Of a DNA stretch of 21,795 bases, positions 8,074 to 16,101 are shown in pieces. The stretch comes from MWBF01 sp964614645. GTDB taxonomy: Bacteria; Chloroflexota; Anaerolineae; CG2-30-64-16. The notes below the pieces were generated by a model. It worked only from the letters and a program-made list of their open reading frames with translations, was not told the DNA's origin and did not search any database. Location: positions 1-21,795 of the forward strand of contig CAZTMA010000091.1 in NCBI GenBank assembly GCA_964614645.1, given 5' to 3'. The number at the start of each line of letters is the position of its first letter. Position 1 is the stretch's first letter. Both the position numbers and the translations under genes were made by a program.

Positions 8074-10293
8074 ATGAAGTCCCGTAAGTTGATGTCGCTG
8101 CTGGCGCTGCTCATGATCTTCTCGATGCTGGTTTCCTGCGCTGCGCCGGCCGCACCCGCCCCCGCGGCCCCGGCAGCGGAAGAACCTGCGGCAGAAGCGC
8201 CTGCAGCCGAAGAACCCGCCGCTGAAGAACCGGCGGCCGAAGAGCCCGCTGCACCGCCCGCCGAGGGCGAGCTGCAAGGCCCCATCCCCTACCCGGATCC
8301 GCCGGAGACCGGCCTGGGCGTGGTTGAGGTCGAGCGCAAGCCCATCGACCAGATCGTCACCTACAAGGCGCTCCCCGAATACAAGGAACCCGCCTGGGTG
8401 ACCGAGCTGGTGGAAGCTGGCAAGCTGCCGCCCGTGGCCGAACGCCTGCCTAAGGAGCCCCAGGTCGTCCTGACCGAGGGCATGTCTGACGGCGTGGGCG
8501 TCTACGGCGACGTAGGTCGCTTCTTCTCCGCCTGCCCCACCGCAGGCTGGAACTACATGGCCGGCACGACCGCCGGCTGGTTCGGCATCGAGCACTATAC
8601 CTATCACCATCAGTCGCTCGTTGTGACCGGCCCACTCTGGCGCGCCGACCAGGACATCGATCCCTTCCCGCAGATTGCCAAGAGCTGGGAATGGTCGGAA
8701 GATGGCACCCAACTGACCATGCACCTCATCGAGGGTGCGAAGTGGTCCGACGGCGTGCCGTTCACCGCGGATGACGTCATCTTCACCTGGGAGGACTTCA
8801 TCCAGGACCCGAACGTCAACTCCCCGCGCAAGGCCGACGCGTACGAGTACAACGGCGTCCCGGCCACGCTGGAAAAGGTCGATGACTTCACCATCAAGTG
8901 GACCTTCGGCATGTCCAAGCCGCCGGATGTCCTGTACAAGATGGACATGGGCGACTTCAACGTGTTCCCGGCCCATGTCTTCAAGCCGCTGCACCCGAAG
9001 TACAACACCGACACCAACTACCAGAACTTCGCCAACCAGCCCGGTCCGCAGGACCTGCCCCTGGTCACCATGGGGCCGTACGTGGCCACCGCCTACAAAA
9101 CCGACGAGCTGCTGGTCCTGCGCCGCAATCCCTACTACTGGAAGGTGGACGAGACCGGCCAGCAGTTGCCGTACGTCGATGAAATCCAGTACCAGAAGGG
9201 CACCGCGGGCACCGGCCGCACCCTGTGCGTGATGGCCGGCGGCTGCGACCAGGACAACCTGGAGAACCCCAGTGTCTTCGTCGAGGCGTTGAGCAAGGCG
9301 CAGGAAGAAGGCGCGCCGAACGTCATCACCTGGGGCCCCGAGACCCTGGGCTATGCGCTGCTCATCAACCAGTCGATCGACCTGGGCGTCAAGGACGACT
9401 ACAACCTGGGCCTGCGCGAGTTGTTCCGCGACGTGAAGTTCCGCCGCGCGCTGAGCCAGGCGATCGACCGCGAGGGCGTCACCCAGGCCATCATGCGCGG
9501 CCCGCTGCTCCGCCCGTGGGCCGGCGGCCTGTTCCCCGGTTCGCCCGAGTTCCAGAAGGAATCGGTCGTCTACTATCCGTACCATCCGGAAACCGCCAAG
9601 GCGCTGCTCAAGGAGCTGGGCCTGGAAGATACGGACGGCAACGGCATCCTGAACTTCACGACCGGCCCGGCGGCCGGCCAGGACCTCATCGTGGCCCTGC
9701 GTGTCGCTGAAGACCAGGTCGAGGCCGTCAATACGGGCGAAGTGCTGGTGAACCAGTTCGCTGCGGTCGGCATCAAGGCCAACCTGCGCCCGATGGCCTC
9801 CACGGCCGGCTCGGCCGCGGACCAGAGCGGTGAGTGGGATATTATGGTCAACCGCATGGGCAACGACCTGGCCCTGCCGCACACGAACTGCACGGCCCTG
9901 GCCCCCATCACCAAGAACGCGCCCAACTACCATCGCGAGGGCGATAAGCCGCGCGAGCTCCGGCCGTTCGAAGAGGAACTCGTCACGATCATGACGGAAT
10001 ACTGCGCGACCCTGGATGCGGAGCGCCGCCATGAGCTGATGTTCGAGTACAACAAGGTTGCCACCGAGAACCTCTACTTCGTCGGCATCTTCGTCGGCCG
10101 CTACGGCGAGAACCTGGCCAAGCGGTTCAGGAACGTGCCGGAAGGTCTGCCCGCGTTCCTGTATGACTGGACCGAAGGCAACATGATGTTCGAGCAGGTG
10201 TGGACGCCTGTCGAGGAACAGAAGCCGCAGGTGCAGCCGAACACGATCGCAGAGTACGAGGGCTCGGCCCTGTATAAGCTGATCGGGAAGTAA
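8074..10293 (+). CDS. Family 5 extracellular substrate-binding lipoprotein
   Basis: At 739 residues this is a long member of the SBP family 5 (OppA/DppA fold). A signal peptide ends in the lipobox LVSC (Cys22), so it is membrane-anchored. Residues about 23-66 are an Ala/Pro/Glu linker with repeated EEPAA units. The core contains DIDPFPQIAKSWEWSEDGTQLTMHL, GAKWSDGVPFTADDVIFTWEDF, LVTMGPYVA, LRRNPYYWKVD and VKFRRALSQAIDREGV, all typical of the family. AGGAGGAA precedes the ATG. It follows oppD after a 72-base leader and precedes the permease genes after a palindromic element. LacI control and nearby glycosidase genes suggest an oligosaccharide ligand, as shown for several Thermotoga homologues; peptides remain possible. 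Confidence 0.92.
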   Translation: MKSRKLMSLLALLMIFSMLVSCAAPAAPAPAAPAAEEPAAEAPAAEEPAAEEPAAEEPAAPPAEGELQGPIPYPDPPETGLGVVEVERKPIDQIVTYKALPEYKEPAWVTELVEAGKLPPVAERLPKEPQVVLTEGMSDGVGVYGDVGRFFSACPTAGWNYMAGTTAGWFGIEHYTYHHQSLVVTGPLWRADQDIDPFPQIAKSWEWSEDGTQLTMHLIEGAKWSDGVPFTADDVIFTWEDFIQDPNVNSPRKADAYEYNGVPATLEKVDDFTIKWTFGMSKPPDVLYKMDMGDFNVFPAHVFKPLHPKYNTDTNYQNFANQPGPQDLPLVTMGPYVATAYKTDELLVLRRNPYYWKVDETGQQLPYVDEIQYQKGTAGTGRTLCVMAGGCDQDNLENPSVFVEALSKAQEEGAPNVITWGPETLGYALLINQSIDLGVKDDYNLGLRELFRDVKFRRALSQAIDREGVTQAIMRGPLLRPWAGGLFPGSPEFQKESVVYYPYHPETAKALLKELGLEDTDGNGILNFTTGPAAGQDLIVALRVAEDQVEAVNTGEVLVNQFAAVGIKANLRPMASTAGSAADQSGEWDIMVNRMGNDLALPHTNCTALAPITKNAPNYHREGDKPRELRPFEEELVTIMTEYCATLDAERRHELMFEYNKVATENLYFVGIFVGRYGENLAKRFRNVPEGLPAFLYDWTEGNMMFEQVWTPVEEQKPQVQPNTIAEYEGSALYKLIGK

Positions 10294-10315
10294 ACTCTAG
10301 CTGTGTTGTGCCGTG

Positions 10316-10401
10316 GGCCGTCAACGAATGACGGATCGAATAAACGAATCGTGGTCGGGTGCGGCCATTCGTTCATTCGTTGACGGAATTCGTTGACGGC
10401 C
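10316..10401. repeat. CGAAT-iterated palindromic element, copy 3
   Basis: The perfect 14-bp arms GGCCGTCAACGAAT (10316-10329) and ATTCGTTGACGGCC (10388-10401) enclose further CGAAT/ATTCG units. The element lies between the binding-protein gene and oppB, ending 6 bases before the oppB Shine-Dalgarno. In this position a hairpin could raise binding-protein mRNA relative to permease mRNA, as REP elements do after malE in E. coli; that is inference. Confidence 0.85.
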
Positions 10402-10420
10402 CCGCCAGGGGGTGATGTCC

Positions 10421-11419
10421 ATGCTCAACTACATCTTGCGCAGACTCTTCGTTGCCGTCTTCTTGTTGCTCGGGGTAGCCATCGTATCCTGGGTTGTCAT
10501 TCAACTGCCCCCCGGCGACTTTGCGACGACCTACGAGACCTTCCTGATGAACCAAGGCGGCATCACCCAGGAAGAAGCCCGGGAACGGTCCGACAAGCTG
10601 CGCGAACAACTCGGGCTCGATCAACCCCAGTGGAAACAATTCTACGATTGGATCAAGGGCATCGTTACCGAAGGTAAATTCGGCTACTCCTTTGCCTACC
10701 GGCGGGATGTCGGTGAGCTGGTGGCCGAACGCCTGGGGTACACGATCATCCTGGCTTTATCAGCACACTTTATATCCACCGTCGTAGGCGTCTTGGTGGG
10801 CATCTATGTCGCACAGCGCAAATACAGCCTCTCCGACAATATCGCGTCGGTGATTGCGTTTGTGCTGGCATCGGTGCCCCGCTTTTGGATCGCCCTGGTC
10901 ATCATCTACATGCTGGTCTTCACCTTCAACCAGCATCACGTCACGTCCTTCTTCTCACCCGAATATGTGCTGGAGCCCTGGTCCTGGGCGAAGGTGTGGG
11001 ACTTCATCAAGCACACCTGGCCCATCGTGTTCATAGCAGGGCTGGGCGGCGTCGCGCGCAACATGCGTGTGATGCGCGGCAACCTGCTCGACGTCCTCGG
11101 CCAGCAGTACGTTACCACCGCCCGCTCTAAGGGCCTGGAGGAGGGCAAGGTCATCAACCGGCATGCGGTGCCCAATGCGCTGCACCCGATTGTCGCCTAC
11201 CAGGGCACTGTCCTGCCCTACATGCTGCAGGGCGAGATGGAGGCGGCCATCGTCATCGGCATTCCCACGCTGGGGCCGCTGTTCTACTCCTCACTGGTGA
11301 CACAGGACATCTTTATCTCGGGTGGCCTGCTGTTCATCTATGCGGCATTGATTGTCATCGGCAACCTGATTTCCGATATCTCGCTGTCGATTCTCGACCC
11401 GCGCATCCGCTATACATGA
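10421..11419 (+). CDS. oppB: ABC importer permease, OppB/DppB type
   Basis: A 332-residue inner-membrane permease. The N-terminus MLNYILRRLFVAVFLLLGVA is the family's first transmembrane helix, followed by the extracytoplasmic segment with LREQLGLDQPQWKQFYDWI. About five more hydrophobic helices follow, and the coupling (EAA) loop reads TTARSKGLEEGKVINRHAVPNAL. The C-terminus ISLSILDPRIRY is typical. The ATG at 10421 is preferred because GGGGGTGAT ends a few bases before it and the protein then starts like its relatives; GTG 10412 and ATG 10415 are in frame and overlap this Shine-Dalgarno. OppC follows after 12 bases, so the two permease subunits are cotranslated. Confidence 0.92.
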   Translation: MLNYILRRLFVAVFLLLGVAIVSWVVIQLPPGDFATTYETFLMNQGGITQEEARERSDKLREQLGLDQPQWKQFYDWIKGIVTEGKFGYSFAYRRDVGELVAERLGYTIILALSAHFISTVVGVLVGIYVAQRKYSLSDNIASVIAFVLASVPRFWIALVIIYMLVFTFNQHHVTSFFSPEYVLEPWSWAKVWDFIKHTWPIVFIAGLGGVARNMRVMRGNLLDVLGQQYVTTARSKGLEEGKVINRHAVPNALHPIVAYQGTVLPYMLQGEMEAAIVIGIPTLGPLFYSSLVTQDIFISGGLLFIYAALIVIGNLISDISLSILDPRIRYT

Positions 11420-11431
11420 TGGGGACAGGCC

Positions 11432-12595
11432 ATGCAAGACAATAATACGCTCCTACCGCCCGATGAGACCGCCGCCGAGCCTGCGCGCACGCAGACGATC
11501 GTGGCGGAAACCGAGCCGCACGAGGGCTATTTCCAGCTTGTCTGGCGGCGCTTCAAGCGCAGCAAGGCGTCCATCTTTGGCGGCCTGCTCGTGCTGGCCC
11601 TCGCCATCATGGCCCTGTTCGCTGAATTCTTCTCGCCCTACCCGCTCGAAGGCGTCAACCTGACGGACACCTTCATCGCACCTTCGGTCGTGCGGCTGAT
11701 CGACGAGGACGGCAACTTCCATCTGCGCCCCTTTGTTTATGCGCAGGAAGTCACCCTGGACCCGCAGACCTTCGCGCCGACCTGGACCGAGAACCCTGAC
11801 GTCATGTACCCCATCCAGTTCTTCGTCAAGGGCTTCGAGTACAAGCTCCTGGGCCTGATCCCATGGGACCGCCACCTGTTCGGCGTCGAGGGCGAGGGAC
11901 GCGTGCACCTGATGGGCACGGATAAGTTCGGCCGCGACCTGTTCGGCAAGTCGTGCGAGGCCGGGCGCATCTCGCTGACGATGGCGCTGTTCGGCACCAT
12001 CATCAGCGTCACCATCGGCTCCGTCCTCGGCGTGACTTCCGGCTATTACGGCGGCAAGATCGACAACGCCATCCAGCGGTTCGTCGAGTTCGTCAACTGC
12101 TTCCCGCAGCTGCCGCTGTGGATGTCGCTGGCCGCCATTGTGCCCCGCACCTGGGACTCGTTCAGCATCTTTGTCATCATGGCCGTCATCTTCGCGATGC
12201 TGTCCTGGACGACGCTCGAACGCGAGGTGCGCGGCAAGGTGATGGCCTTCCGGTCGACCGACTTCGTGCTGGCCGCGAAGGAGATGGGCGCGTCGGACCG
12301 CCGCATCATCTTCCTGCACCTGTATCCGAACAGCCTGAGCCACGTGCTCGTCATCCTGACCCTGACCGTGCCGTCCATCATCCTGGCGGAAGCCTTTCTG
12401 AGCTTCCTCGGCATCGGCATCCAGGAGCCGCTGATTAGCTGGGGGCTGCTGATGCGCAATGCGCAGAACATCCAGACGCTCGGCCAGTATCCGTGGATGA
12501 TGACGCCGGTGTTCTTCATCATCGCAGCGGTGCTCGGGTTCAACTTCCTGGGCGACGGCCTGCGCGACGCCGCCGACCCGTATGCAGCCATGTGA
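11432..12595 (+). CDS. oppC: ABC importer permease, OppC/DppC type, with long external loop
   Basis: The partner permease, 387 residues. The cytoplasmic N-terminus leads to helix 1 (SIFGGLLVLALAIMALFAEFF). An external segment of about 90 residues follows, before HLMGTDKFGRDLFGKSCEAGRISL, the conserved entry to the permease core. The coupling loop reads VLAAKEMGASDRRIIFLHLYPN, and the end is NFLGDGLRDAADPYAAM, characteristic of OppC. Usual members are about 300 residues; the extra length lies in the first external loop, which may contact the large binding protein. GGGG lies about 8 bases before the ATG. Confidence 0.92.
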   Translation: MQDNNTLLPPDETAAEPARTQTIVAETEPHEGYFQLVWRRFKRSKASIFGGLLVLALAIMALFAEFFSPYPLEGVNLTDTFIAPSVVRLIDEDGNFHLRPFVYAQEVTLDPQTFAPTWTENPDVMYPIQFFVKGFEYKLLGLIPWDRHLFGVEGEGRVHLMGTDKFGRDLFGKSCEAGRISLTMALFGTIISVTIGSVLGVTSGYYGGKIDNAIQRFVEFVNCFPQLPLWMSLAAIVPRTWDSFSIFVIMAVIFAMLSWTTLEREVRGKVMAFRSTDFVLAAKEMGASDRRIIFLHLYPNSLSHVLVILTLTVPSIILAEAFLSFLGIGIQEPLISWGLLMRNAQNIQTLGQYPWMMTPVFFIIAAVLGFNFLGDGLRDAADPYAAM

Positions 12596-12606
12596 CGGCC
12601 GATTCC

Positions 12607-12688
12607 GCCACGAATTGCACGAATGAAACGAATTGGACTAAGAGATGACCAATTCGCCTCCATTCGTCCCATTCGTGTAATTCGTGGC
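12607..12688. repeat. CGAAT-iterated palindromic element, copy 4
   Basis: GCCACGAATTGCACGAAT (12607-12624) is mirrored by CATTCGTGTAATTCGTGGC (12670-12688), with internal ACGAAT and CCAATTCG units. Both end sequences recur exactly in the element at 19266-19349. It sits between oppC and the cytochrome gene and could separate expression of the two. Confidence 0.85.
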
Positions 12689-12705
12689 AAAAAGAGCTTA
12701 TCAGT

Positions 12706-14466
12706 ATGATCTATCTCATCAGGGCCAACCGAAGGTTGGCACGTCACCAGCGTTCCATAATGCGTGCAATTCCGCTCGCCTTCGTTCTGCTGCTCCTGGT
12801 CGGGGCCGCAATGGCCGACGGGCCGGTCACGCTGACGGGTACGGTGACCGACGAGAAGGGGCCGGTGGCGGGCGCAACGGTGCGCGTTGCGCTGACCGAT
12901 GACGCGACGACCAGCGCACCGGACGGCACGTTCCGGCTGGTCGACGTGCAGGCGACCGGGCCACTCACCGTCACTGCCTGGGCCGAGGGCTATTACATCG
13001 GCACGGTCAAGCTGGCGGCGGACGCACCGGAGATCACCGCAGGGCAGGCCATTCAGATCAAGCTGCAGCGCCACTTCATCGGGGACAACGCAGAGTACAA
13101 TTGGTTCTCTCACGAGGGCGTCACCGGTTCGGCCGCGTGCGGCGAGTGCCACACGCAGAACGGGGAATGGGAGGCCGACGCGCACAGCCAGTCGGCGGTC
13201 AACCCCCGCTTCCTGAGCCTGTACACGGGCAGTGACGCCGAAGGCAACCAGAGCAGCCGGACCAGGTTTGACCTGGGCGTGCCGGTCGAGCGCGACCCGG
13301 CGGAGCCGTACTACGGCCCAGGCTACCGGCTCGACTATCCCGACCGCAACGGCAACTGCGCGGCCTGCCACACGCCGCTGGCGTCGAACATCCCGAACAA
13401 CACGAACTGCGGCTGGTCGGGCTGCCACACGAGCATTACCGCCGAGCGGTCGCCAAACGGCATCGTCCCGCCCGCGCCCTCGCCCATGTATCTGACCGAC
13501 GTCGCAACCGAGGGCATCACGTGCGAGTTCTGCCACAAGATCGGCGACGTCTTTCTGAACGACGAGGGCCTGCCGCTGCCCGATATGCCCGGCATCATGA
13601 GCTACCGGCTCTTCCGGCCGCATGAAAACGATCACCAGCTCTTCTTCGGCCCGTTCGACGACGTGGACGGCGAGGACACCTACCTGCCGCTGCAAAGCGA
13701 AAGCGCATTCTGCGCGCCGTGTCATTACGGCGTGTTCGGCGGCGTCGTCGGTGTGGGCCACGTGGCCGGCGGCACGCTCATCTACAACTCCTACGGCGAA
13801 TGGCTGGACAGCCCGTACAGCGACCCGGAGACGGGCCAGACCTGCCAGGACTGCCACATGCCTCCGGCCGATTACGAGTATTTCGTCTATCCGGAGCAGG
13901 GCGGCCAGCCGCGGCCCGGCCAGTTGAACATACACACGATGCCCGGCGCCGCAGACGAGGCGCTGCTCCGCAACGCGGTGACGATGACCACGACGGCCAC
14001 CCTGCGCGGCAGCCGCGTGGTGGTGGATGTCAGCGTGACGAACGACAAGACCGGCCACCACGTGCCGACCGACTCGCCGCTGCGCCACGCCATGCTCGTC
14101 GTCACGGCCAGCGATGGAGCGGGCCGGCCGTTGGCCCTGCGCAGCGGGCCGCTGCTGCCTGCGTGGACGGGCGATTACGCGGGCCAGCCCGGCCGCACCT
14201 ATGCGAAGGTGCTGCGCGACGACTGGACCGGCGAGCAGCCGACCGCGGCCTACTGGCGGCCCGTCACGATCGTGGCCGACACCCGGCTCGCGGCCTATGC
14301 CACGGACCGCAGCCGCTACACCTTCGACCTGCCGGCCGGCGCGGCCGGTGGGGAGGTGACGGCACGGCTGGTCTTCCGCCGGGCGTACCAGGAACTGATG
14401 CAACAAAAGGGGTGGACCGACCCCGATATAGTGATGGCGGAAAGTGTGGTGCGGGTGGGGAAGTGA
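12706..14466 (+). CDS. Secreted multiheme c-type cytochrome with N-terminal carboxypeptidase-regulatory-like domain
   Basis: An exported protein of 586 residues, or 568 if the ATG at 12760 is used; that start gives a cleaner signal peptide (MRAIPLAFVLLLLVGAAMADG). Residues about 40-120 look like a carboxypeptidase-regulatory/beta-sandwich domain (GTVTDEKGPVAGATVRV, DGTFRLVDV). Heme motifs follow: CGECH (145), CAACH (218), CGWSGCH (235, a CX4CH variant), CEFCH (273), CAPCH (336) and CQDCH (380), so up to six covalent hemes. TGHHVPTD (449) resembles the heme-ligand segment seen after the last heme in such cytochromes. The C-terminal about 130 residues look beta-rich. No C-terminal membrane anchor is visible. 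It should act outside the membrane in electron transfer or redox catalysis; partner and reaction are unknown. The position between oppC and oppF is unexpected. Confidence 0.85.
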   Translation: MIYLIRANRRLARHQRSIMRAIPLAFVLLLLVGAAMADGPVTLTGTVTDEKGPVAGATVRVALTDDATTSAPDGTFRLVDVQATGPLTVTAWAEGYYIGTVKLAADAPEITAGQAIQIKLQRHFIGDNAEYNWFSHEGVTGSAACGECHTQNGEWEADAHSQSAVNPRFLSLYTGSDAEGNQSSRTRFDLGVPVERDPAEPYYGPGYRLDYPDRNGNCAACHTPLASNIPNNTNCGWSGCHTSITAERSPNGIVPPAPSPMYLTDVATEGITCEFCHKIGDVFLNDEGLPLPDMPGIMSYRLFRPHENDHQLFFGPFDDVDGEDTYLPLQSESAFCAPCHYGVFGGVVGVGHVAGGTLIYNSYGEWLDSPYSDPETGQTCQDCHMPPADYEYFVYPEQGGQPRPGQLNIHTMPGAADEALLRNAVTMTTTATLRGSRVVVDVSVTNDKTGHHVPTDSPLRHAMLVVTASDGAGRPLALRSGPLLPAWTGDYAGQPGRTYAKVLRDDWTGEQPTAAYWRPVTIVADTRLAAYATDRSRYTFDLPAGAAGGEVTARLVFRRAYQELMQQKGWTDPDIVMAESVVRVGK

Positions 14467-14615
14467 CCTCACCCCCCGGCCCCCTCTCCTGAGCCACCGG
14501 AAACCGCGCCGGTGGCTCAGGAGAGGGGGAGATATAGTACGCACTTCGGACGATTTTTCCCCCTCTCCTGAAGGACATCTTTCTGTCCTTCAGGAGAGGG
14601 GGTCAGGGGGTGAGG
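14467..14615. repeat. Double-hairpin repeat that carries the oppF Shine-Dalgarno
   Basis: Hairpin 1 has perfect 21-bp arms (14480-14500 with 14509-14529, loop 8). Hairpin 2 has perfect 19-bp arms (14559-14577 with 14584-14602, loop 6). Both arms carry CCCCTCTCCTGA. Outer arms CCTCACCCCC (14467-14476) and GGGGGTGAGG (14606-14615) can pair around both, giving a three-way structure. The element starts directly after the cytochrome stop codon, and its last bases lie 4 bases before the oppF ATG. Confidence 0.9.
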
Positions 14616-14619
14616 ACGC

Positions 14620-15639
14620 ATGCCCATCAAAGATAAGACCATCCTTGAAGTCAAAGAGCTCAAGCAGTACTTCCCGATCACGCGCGGGCTGCTCCAGCGG
14701 ACGGTCGGCCACGTACGCGCGGTGGACGGCGTCAGCTTCACCGTCCAGGAACAGGAGGTGCTGGGCCTCGTAGGGGAGAGCGGCTGCGGCAAGACGACCA
14801 CCGGTCGTTCCATCCTGCGACTGTACGACCCGACCGGCGGCGAAGTATGGTATCGCAGGGCGAACGGCGAGCGCATCAACGTTGCCGCCATTTCGCTGAA
14901 GGAAATGAAGCCGCTGCGCCGCGAGATGCGCATGATCTTCCAGGACCCCTTCAGTTCACTCAACCCCCGCATGACCGTCAAAGACATCATCGGGGAGCCG
15001 CTGGTCATCCACAATATTGCACGCGGCAAGGAGCTCGAGGATCGGGTGTCGAAACTGATGCGCGAGGTGGGCCTGGAGCCCAACTACATGAACCGTTACC
15101 CCCACGAGTTCTCCGGCGGCCAACGCCAGCGCATCGGCCTCGCGCGCACCCTGTCGCTCAGCCCGCGGCTGATTATCGCGGACGAGCCGGTGTCGGCGCT
15201 GGATGTGTCCATCCAGGCACAGGTGCTCAACCTGCTCCAGGGCCTGAAGGAGGAGCTAGGACTGACGCTGGTCTTCATCGCACATGACCTGTCCGTCGTA
15301 GAGCACGTATCCGACCGCATTGCCGTCATGTACGTCGGGAAGATCGTGGAGCTGGCGAATACCTCTGAGCTGCTGGCCAAGCCGCTGATGCCTTACACGG
15401 AGGCGCTCGTGTCCGCAGTGCCGCCGGCGGACCCGAACCTGAAATATGTGCGCATCCCGCTGCAGGGCGAGGTGCCCAGCCCGGCCAATCCGCCGCCCGG
15501 CTGCATCTTCAACCCGCGCTGCCAGTATGCGCGCGACGTCTGCCGCCAGGTCGAGCCGGCCCTGCTCGAACACCTGCCGGGCCACTGGGCGGCCTGCCAC
15601 TTTGCCAAAGAACTTAACCTGCGCGGGGTCGGAGCGTGA
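14620..15639 (+). CDS. oppF: Oligopeptide/oligosaccharide ABC importer ATPase, OppF/DppF type
   Basis: The second ATPase of the importer, 339 residues. It shows Walker A GESGCGKT (52-59), the Q-loop IFQDPFSSLNPRMTV, signature FSGGQRQR (164-171), Walker B IIADEP (185-190), D-loop VSALDV and the H-loop IAHDLSVV. The C-terminal domain has GCIFNPRCQYARDVC and a final Cys in AACHF, as in its partner OppD. Its only plausible ribosome site, GGGGGTGAGG, is the right outer arm of the preceding double hairpin, so folding of that RNA would hide the site. Stop and next gene start nearly touch (2 bases apart). Confidence 0.93.
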   Translation: MPIKDKTILEVKELKQYFPITRGLLQRTVGHVRAVDGVSFTVQEQEVLGLVGESGCGKTTTGRSILRLYDPTGGEVWYRRANGERINVAAISLKEMKPLRREMRMIFQDPFSSLNPRMTVKDIIGEPLVIHNIARGKELEDRVSKLMREVGLEPNYMNRYPHEFSGGQRQRIGLARTLSLSPRLIIADEPVSALDVSIQAQVLNLLQGLKEELGLTLVFIAHDLSVVEHVSDRIAVMYVGKIVELANTSELLAKPLMPYTEALVSAVPPADPNLKYVRIPLQGEVPSPANPPPGCIFNPRCQYARDVCRQVEPALLEHLPGHWAACHFAKELNLRGVGA

Positions 15640-15641
15640 CC

Positions 15642-15995
15642 ATGAATACACCGAATCGAGGGCTGGCTTTCATCGCCTACCTGCTCAGCGTCGTGGGCTG
15701 GCTGGTCGTCCTGCTGGTGGGCCGCCGCGACCGGTTTGCGGCCTTTCATGCGCGGCAGTCGCTGGCGCTGCTCCTGTTTCTTGTGCTGGTCACGGCGGGG
15801 TGGTATGTCATCTTCTGGCTGACCTCGTTCGTCCCCTACCTGGCCATCATCGGCCTGTCCTTGTTCGGCCTGGTCATCGCCGCGTATGCCTTTGCCATCT
15901 TTGCCTGGGTCAAGGGCATGTCGAACGCGTTGAACGCACGCATGACCGCGCTGCCCATCGTGGGCAAGCTGGCCCAGCGCCTGCCGCCTGCGTGA
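15642..15995 (+). CDS. Small membrane protein, DUF4870/Tic20-like
   Basis: A 117-residue protein with about three hydrophobic helices. It has LAFIAYLLSVVGWLVVLLVG, then RRDRFAAFHARQSLALLLF, the charged-plus-FHARQS loop typical of DUF4870/Tic20-like small membrane proteins, and two further helices before a polar tail. Its role is not known. ATG 15642 is chosen because GGAG (15631-15634) is 7 bases upstream; a GTG at 15636 in frame overlaps the oppF stop. It is the last gene of the importer operon. Confidence 0.75.
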   Translation: MNTPNRGLAFIAYLLSVVGWLVVLLVGRRDRFAAFHARQSLALLLFLVLVTAGWYVIFWLTSFVPYLAIIGLSLFGLVIAAYAFAIFAWVKGMSNALNARMTALPIVGKLAQRLPPA

Positions 15996-16005
15996 GGGCT
16001 GGCGC

Positions 16006-16101
16006 GGCAACGGATAGAGGCGAACCTGCGGTTCGCACCGGATAGGCGGATAGGCCTTGTGCGCGGACAGCCTCTATCCGTTTATCCGTTTTTCATCCGT
16101 T
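16006..16101. repeat. CGGATA-iterated palindromic element between convergent genes
   Basis: CGGATAGAGGC (16011-16021) pairs with GCCTCTATCCG (16070-16080). Inside is the hairpin GCGAACC-TGC-GGTTCGC (16020-16036), and CGGATA units recur on both sides. It has the same architecture as the CGAAT elements with a different unit. It separates two converging genes and overlaps the last codons of the decarboxylase gene on the minus strand. Confidence 0.75.

Noticed and set aside
8017..10032. 671-codon open frame antisense to the family 5 binding protein
   Set aside because: The opposite strand codes for a clear family member with a ribosome site; no motif is seen in the antisense frame.
12046..14544. 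832-codon open frame antisense to oppC and the cytochrome
   Set aside because: It spans two real genes and an intergenic palindrome, and has no recognisable domain or ribosome site.
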